Assembly: GCA_030041305.1 (NCBI GenBank)
Contig: JASHOC010000232.1
Location: 1-47,086 of the forward strand
Reading direction: 5' to 3'
Length of the DNA: 47,086 bases
DNA from: Acidobacteriaceae bacterium
Lineage (GTDB): Bacteria > Acidobacteriota > Terriglobia > Terriglobales > Acidobacteriaceae
In this document: in pieces, positions 42,847 to 47,086 of the stretch
Layout of the letters: each line of letters starts with the position of its first letter
How positions within the stretch are numbered: position 1 is the first letter of the stretch
Position numbers and translations under genes: made by a program
Notes under the pieces: model-generated
The model's input: only the letters and a program-made list of their open reading frames with translations
Told to the model about the DNA's origin: nothing
The model's database searches: none

Positions 42847-44346
42847 TTGCCCATTAACCGCAGACCGGTCGCCGCCAAGCGCGTGCACCCGCTGGTGGCC
42901 ATCGTCGGCCGCCCCAACGTCGGCAAATCCACGCTCTTCAACCGCTTGACCGGCAGCCGCCGCTCCATCGTCGGCGATGAGCCCGGCATCACCCGCGACC
43001 GCATCTACAGCCAATTTGACTGGGCCGGCCGCAGTTTCCGGGTCGTCGACACCGGCGGCATCGTCTCCGGCGATCCCGAGCTCATTCCCGCCGAAATTTT
43101 CCGCCAGGCCAGGGTCGCCCTCGGCGAAGCCGACGCGCTCATCCTCGTCGTCGACGCCCGCACCGAGCTTGCCCGCCCCGACTACGACCTCGCCCGCCTG
43201 CTCCAGCGTAGCGCCAAGCCTATTTTCCTCGCGGTCAATAAAGTCGAAGGCCCAGCCATGGCCGCCGCGGCGGAAAATTTTCGCCGCCTCGGCTTCCAAC
43301 ACGTCTTTCCCATCAGCTCCGAGCACGGTCAGGGCATCGGCGACCTCCTCGACGCCATCTCCGAGGCGATTCCGGCCCAACCCCCCGCCGAAACCGCCGA
43401 AGAGCGGGAATCTGCCCAAGAGGCCGAGATCTCCAGGAACCGTCCGCCAGCCTCCCACAGCGACCTCGAAGACGAAGGCAAGCTGCGCACCCACGGCGAA
43501 TTCGAGCCTCGCGAAACCTCCATCGCCATCATTGGCCGTCCCAACGTCGGCAAATCCACCCTCCTCAACGCCCTTACCGGCTCCGCCCGCGCCATCGTTT
43601 CGCCCATCCCCGGCACCACCCGCGACGCCGTCGATGAAGTCGTCGACTTCCAGGGCGCCCAGCTCCGCTTTGTCGACACGGCCGGCATCCGCCGCAAGGG
43701 CAAAACCCGCCTCCTGGCCGAGAAACTCAGCGTCGTCATGGCCCGCCGCCATCTTGAAGCCGCCGACGTGGCCCTCCTCGTCCTCGACGCCACCGAAGGC
43801 GTCTCCGCCAGCGACGCCACTATCGGCGGCTATGCCCATGAAAGCGGTCGCAGCGTCATCATCGTCGTCAACAAGTGGGACGCCGTCACCACCGCGCGCA
43901 CCGACGGCAAGCCCCCCGCGGATCGCGCCCTCTTCGAGCGCCAGTTGCGCTCTGCTCTCAAATACCTCAGCTACGCGCCCGTCCTTTTCCTCTCCGCGAT
44001 CCAGGCCTCCGGCCCGCATCACAAAGACATGATCCGCCTCCTGCGCCAAGTCCAGTCCGTCGCCCGCGAGCGCCGCAAGCGCATCTCCACCGGCCAAATG
44101 AACCGCTTCCTCGAGCGCATCGATTTTCAGCGCGCCCCCGTGCCCATGGCCAGGCGCGTCCGCATCTTCTATATGACCCAGGCCGCCGTCGCTCCGCCCA
44201 CTTTCGTTCTCTTCACCGATCGCCCCGTCAAGTTGCATTTCGCCTTCGAGCGTTTCCTCGAAAACCAGATCCGCCAGGCTTTCGGCTTCCAAGGCGCGCC
44301 CATTTGGTTCAAAGTCAAGCCCCGCAACGCGCCCCGCTCCGCATAA
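42847..44346 (+). CDS. der: Ribosome-assembly GTPase Der (EngA)
   Basis: A 499-residue protein with two consecutive GTPase domains: G1 AIVGRPNVGKSTLFNRL and DTGG, then NKVE; second domain AIIGRPNVGKSTLLNAL, DTAGIRRKGKTR and NKWD. A KH-like domain follows (from about 395: YAPVLFLSAIQASG...). Der helps 50S subunit assembly and is normally essential. The acidic linker between domains is rich in Glu. Start choice: TTG 42847 has GGGAG five bases before it; ATG 42799 upstream has no clear SD. The gene is followed 23 bases later by the DHA2 exporter. Confidence 0.93.
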   Translation: MPINRRPVAAKRVHPLVAIVGRPNVGKSTLFNRLTGSRRSIVGDEPGITRDRIYSQFDWAGRSFRVVDTGGIVSGDPELIPAEIFRQARVALGEADALILVVDARTELARPDYDLARLLQRSAKPIFLAVNKVEGPAMAAAAENFRRLGFQHVFPISSEHGQGIGDLLDAISEAIPAQPPAETAEERESAQEAEISRNRPPASHSDLEDEGKLRTHGEFEPRETSIAIIGRPNVGKSTLLNALTGSARAIVSPIPGTTRDAVDEVVDFQGAQLRFVDTAGIRRKGKTRLLAEKLSVVMARRHLEAADVALLVLDATEGVSASDATIGGYAHESGRSVIIVVNKWDAVTTARTDGKPPADRALFERQLRSALKYLSYAPVLFLSAIQASGPHHKDMIRLLRQVQSVARERRKRISTGQMNRFLERIDFQRAPVPMARRVRIFYMTQAAVAPPTFVLFTDRPVKLHFAFERFLENQIRQAFGFQGAPIWFKVKPRNAPRSA

Positions 44347-44369
44347 CCCGCGCCCCCGGAGGAACGCAT

Positions 44370-45950
44370 TTGGAACCGGAAAACACGGCGGCATCCGCGA
44401 CCTTCGCTGCCTGGCGCCCCAGCCACAACGCCTGGCTCATCGCCGCCTCCGTCATGCTCGCTACCTTTATGGAAGTGCTCGACACCTCCGTCGCCACCGT
44501 CTCCTTACCCCACATCGCCGGCAGCCTCTCCGCCACTACCGACGAATCCACCTGGGTCCTCACCAGCTATCTCATCTCCAACGCCATCATCCTTCCCACC
44601 TCCGGCTGGCTCAGCAACCGCCTCGGCCGCAAACGCTATCAGCTTTACTCGGTCACCCTCTTCACGCTCGCCTCCATGGCCTGCGGCGCTGCCACCAGTC
44701 TCGGTATGCTCATCGCGGCGCGCGTCATTCAGGGCGCGGCCGGCGGCGGCCTGCAGCCGGTCTCGCAAGCCGTCCTGCTCGAAAGCTTCCCCGTCGCAAA
44801 ACGCGGCCAGGCCATGGCCGCCTACGGCATGGGCATCATCGTCTCGCCCCTCGTCGGCCCCCTCATCGGCGGCGCCATCACCGACAATTACACCTGGCGC
44901 TGGATCTTCTACATCAACGTCCCCATCGGTATCCTCGCCCTGCTCATGATCTCCGCCTTTGTCGAGGACCCGCCCTATATCCGCCGCATCCCCGGCATGC
45001 GCATCGACTACATCGGCTTCGGCCTCCTCGCCATCTCCCTCACCTCGATCCAGGTCGTCCTCGACAAAGGCCAGGAAGCCGACTGGTTCGGCGCCCTCTG
45101 GGTGCGCTGGTTCGTCGCCATCTTCGCCGTCACCATCGCGGCCTTCGTCGTCCGCGAGCTCCGCGTCCGCACCCCCATCGTCAACCTGCGTGTGCTCGCC
45201 AACCGCAACCTCGCCACCGGAACCTTCCTCATCGGCCTCCTCGGCGTCATCATCTACGGAACCACCGCCATCCTCCCCCTCTTTCTCCAGGACCTCATCG
45301 GCTACACCGCCTACTCGAGCGGTTTCGCCGTCGCCCCACGCGGCATCGGCGCCATCCTCTCCATGATCATCGCCGGCCGCCTCATCGGCCGCATCGACGA
45401 GCGCCTCCTCATCACCATCGGCGTCCTCATTCGCGGCGTCTCGCTCTTCATGCTCGGCGACCTCAATCTCACCATGAGCATGAGCTCCGTCGTCTGGCCC
45501 AACATCGTCAACGGATTCGCCAACGGCTTCCTCTTCGTCCCCCTCACCACCCTCACCGTCAAAACCCTCCCCAACGAGCTCATGGGCGCCGGCACCGGCC
45601 TCTATAACGTGCTCCGCAATCTCGGCGGCAGCCTCGGCATCTCCATGGTCACCACCCTGCTCACCCGCAGCGAGCAGGCTCACCAGGACATGCTCGTCGG
45701 CTACCTCAACGCCGGCAACCCCGTCTACCGCAGCTCAGTCCAGCAGTTCTCCCGGTTTTTCGCCATGCACAACGGTCCCGCCGCCGGAAACTCCATGGCC
45801 CTGGGCTTCCTCTACCGCAATCTCCTCCAGCAAGCCACCCTCTCGGCTTACATCGACGACTTCCGCCTCCTCGCCTACCTCAGCCTCCTCTGCCTGCCCT
45901 TCCTCTTCTTCTTCCGCAAAACCGGCAAGTCCCAACCCCGCAAGCGTTGA
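44370..45950 (+). CDS. DHA2-family MFS multidrug exporter (EmrB/QacA type)
   Basis: A 526-residue carrier; TTG 44370 follows GGAGGA and gives a short cytosolic N-terminus before 14 predicted membrane segments. The first carries ATFMEVLDTSVATVSLPHIAG, the typical DHA2 motif D1. Loop 2-3 is GWLSNRLGRKRYQ and motif C is GIIVSPLVGPLIGGAI. Such proteins export drugs or hydrophobic anions, in Gram-negative cells with an EmrA/TolC-like partner, which is not visible here. It sits 23 bases after der and may share its message. Confidence 0.9.
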   Translation: MEPENTAASATFAAWRPSHNAWLIAASVMLATFMEVLDTSVATVSLPHIAGSLSATTDESTWVLTSYLISNAIILPTSGWLSNRLGRKRYQLYSVTLFTLASMACGAATSLGMLIAARVIQGAAGGGLQPVSQAVLLESFPVAKRGQAMAAYGMGIIVSPLVGPLIGGAITDNYTWRWIFYINVPIGILALLMISAFVEDPPYIRRIPGMRIDYIGFGLLAISLTSIQVVLDKGQEADWFGALWVRWFVAIFAVTIAAFVVRELRVRTPIVNLRVLANRNLATGTFLIGLLGVIIYGTTAILPLFLQDLIGYTAYSSGFAVAPRGIGAILSMIIAGRLIGRIDERLLITIGVLIRGVSLFMLGDLNLTMSMSSVVWPNIVNGFANGFLFVPLTTLTVKTLPNELMGAGTGLYNVLRNLGGSLGISMVTTLLTRSEQAHQDMLVGYLNAGNPVYRSSVQQFSRFFAMHNGPAAGNSMALGFLYRNLLQQATLSAYIDDFRLLAYLSLLCLPFLFFFRKTGKSQPRKR

Positions 45951-46010
45951 CCGCCCTTGGTTCCGGGTTAACAAACTGCGAGAAACAAGCTCGAAGCCTG
46001 AGTTTTGAAG

Positions 46011-46072
46011 GGGCACGGCTTCAGCCGTGCCCTAACTGCAATAGAATCAACGTCGGGCTTCAGCCCCTGAGG
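46011..46072. repeat. REP-like palindromes
   Basis: GGGCACGGC-TTCA-GCCGTGCCC (46011-46032), then CGGGCTTCAGCCCCTGAGG (46054-46072). They lack T tails and match the style of dispersed palindromes that crowd acidobacterial intergenic regions. No coding frame of note overlaps them. Confidence 0.5.
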
Positions 46073-46440
46073 GAAGCCTCTCACCCTGTTCGCCTTTCGT
46101 CCTCCATCTTTCCGCAGGCGGGCGACCCCGATCTTGCAGTACCAAACTGACCACATAGGATGGGCGCCCACGGTCCCCCGCCTTGGGGGACCTGGGAAAC
46201 CGTCACAGCCCGCCAACCGGCTGTCGCCTTCGCTCAACCCAACTTCTCGCCCCACCCGCGAATGTCACCCTGAGCGCTCCGAAAGATCTGCGGCTGTTCC
46301 TCGGCAACTACGCAGCCGATCCGGCGTTTCCGGGCAATCCCCGCAGACCCGGCCAACCACCCCGACCCCGCCAAAGAGCGCATCGCCCCCGCTTTTCGAC
46401 GCAATGCGCTGAATCGGCCTGCAATTGCCGGCCCTCCGGT

Positions 46441-46794
46441 AGTCATCGCGTCAAAGAGCCCCGGAGGGGCGACCGACAATAGCCCAGGACAACCCCGAAG
46501 GCGCGAGCCGAGGGGGCAGTCCTGGGAAAGCCACCGACAAAAAGAAAAAGCGAACCTCGCGACCCGCAGAGTCGCGCGCCTGGTCTCGATTCCCAGGACC
46601 CAAGCCGACTTCACAGCAGTCATCGGCGCAAAAAGCCCCGGAGGGGCGACCGACAATAGCCCAGGACAACCCCGAAGGCGCGAGCCAAAGGGGGCAGTCC
46701 CGGGAAACCCACCGACAAAAAGAAAAAGCGAACCTCGCGACCCGCAGAGTCGCGCGCCTGGTCTTGAGTCCCGGGACCCAAGCCGTACTTTTCG
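46441..46794. repeat. Tandem 177-bp direct repeat, two units
   Basis: Unit 1 is 46441-46617 and unit 2 about 46618-46794; they start with AGTCATCG and share nearly all positions, differing at scattered bases (for example CCTGGG/CCCGGG, CGATTC/TGAGTC). Each has the palindrome GCCCCGGAGGGGC and, read on the minus strand, GCGAC-TCTGCGG-GTCGC and GCGAGGTTCGC followed by a T-rich run, which resembles a transcription terminator. Probably a duplicated intergenic element. Confidence 0.75.
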
Positions 46795-46990
46795 TTCCCT
46801 ACTGTTGGTGGTGAGTGCTTTGGCGGATTTACCGTTCGTCTAAATGCGCGATGAATCGTTCGCGACCGGGGCAGGCACAAGTCACCGTAGGCGACTTGAA
46901 CGAAGCCGCTGGCGCGGCGGACACTGCCTTGGCGTGCAGCTATGAGCGGCAGTGGCTGCGGTAGGTTGATTCACAAGGAGGAAGACCCCT

Positions 46991-47086
46991 GTGACCAACC
47001 TACGCAAGCGCATGCTGGAAGAGCTCCAGCGGCGCAACTATTCACCATCCACGATTCGCGGCTATATACAAGCCGTTGGACATTTC
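46991..47086 (+). CDS. Tyrosine recombinase/integrase N-terminus, 3' partial
   Basis: GTG 46991, with AAGGAGG at 46974-46980, opens [26 protein letters not shown], the helical N-terminal (SAM-like) DNA-binding domain of phage-type integrases; the gene leaves the window after 32 residues. The catalytic R-H-R-Y domain lies outside. It suggests a mobile region begins here. Confidence 0.75.
   Translation, partial: MTNLRKRMLEELQRRNYSPSTIRGYIQAVGHF

Larger units (their letters stand above)
45951..46990. other. Non-coding, repeat-rich gap of about 1 kb
   Basis: No convincing gene lies here; open frames follow high GC and repeat structure and resemble no family. It contains the palindromes at 46011-46072, a TGTCACCCTGAGCG-type motif at 46262 (common in acidobacterial intergenic repeats, from memory), and two tandem 177-bp units at 46441-46794. 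The end carries the ribosome-binding site of the integrase at 46974. Confidence 0.65.

Noticed and set aside
42703..44394. Long antisense open frame opposite der (563 residues)
   Set aside because: Shadow of high-GC coding sequence; Ala/Gly/Asp-rich, no domain, and the plus strand encodes a clear Der.
44505..45683. Antisense open frame opposite the DHA2 exporter (392 residues)
   Set aside because: Extremely Gly/Asp/Glu-rich shadow with no family pattern; the sense strand encodes a clear MFS protein.
45951..46990. Coding genes in the repeat-rich 1-kb gap
   Set aside because: Open frames here follow repeats and high GC; the sequences resemble no family and lack ribosome sites.

Overview
The window looks like a chromosomal segment of a GC-rich soil acidobacterium (Acidobacteriota, class Terriglobia-like). 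This is inference from gene content and style: an ADOP/MacB-type permease, a large secreted Abhydrolase_10 protein, several twin-arginine (Tat) exported enzymes, an exported CHAT-TPR protein and REP-like intergenic repeats. No rRNA, tRNA or CRISPR array was seen.

Layout. 1-1804: 3' part of an FtsX/MacB-like permease. 1920-5382: a Tat-exported SelA-like PLP enzyme, a 5'-truncated copy of it, and an exported three-domain RidA protein. 5604-12203: a MarR regulator divergent from a tight plus-strand operon (HpaB-like monooxygenase, flavin reductase, DUF2848, cupin, and an amidase fused to a GH105 hydrolase). 12387-16859: a Tat-exported UxuA-like enzyme convergent with a TIM-barrel isomerase and an Abhydrolase_10 protein. 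16943-19397: decayed or small genes (FitA-like antitoxin remnant, IS701-family remnant, DUF3175, frameshifted acetate kinase). 19578-27983: TPP enzyme, SDR, a cupin gene split by a mobile element, HyuB/HyuA and an MFS transporter. 28009-32272: a three-gene block of CHAT-TPR protein, membrane protein and beta-propeller-like protein. 32497-37561: serine hydrolase, creatininase, nitrilase and RraA remnants, and a second SelA-like/RidA pair. 37870-45950: DinG-type helicase, DUF4242, a structured RNA candidate with terminator followed by DUF3800, TSUP permease, a small conserved protein, the GTPase Der and a DHA2-type MFS exporter. 45951-46990: about 1 kb of non-coding repeats, including a 177-bp tandem duplication. 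46991-end: start of a tyrosine recombinase.

The most striking element is a 113-bp non-coding, TA-flanked repeat with terminal inverted repeats, present six times at nearly full identity. It behaves like a MITE of the Tc1/mariner-IS630 type. Removing one copy plus one TA exactly restores a split cupin reading frame. Removing another restores an ideal Shine-Dalgarno/ATG spacing in front of the UxuA-like gene, while the element's own end supplies a replacement GGAG.

Functional threads: (i) exported SelA-like PLP enzymes paired twice with exported RidA (enamine/imine deaminase) proteins suggest periplasmic elimination chemistry with intermediate clean-up; (ii) the HpaBC-like operon suggests oxidation of a phenolic or heteroaromatic substrate under MarR control; (iii) HyuAB with an MFS transporter, TPP enzyme and SDR suggests catabolism of a cyclic amide or related acid; (iv) DUF3800 downstream of a structured RNA matches a known but unexplained association.
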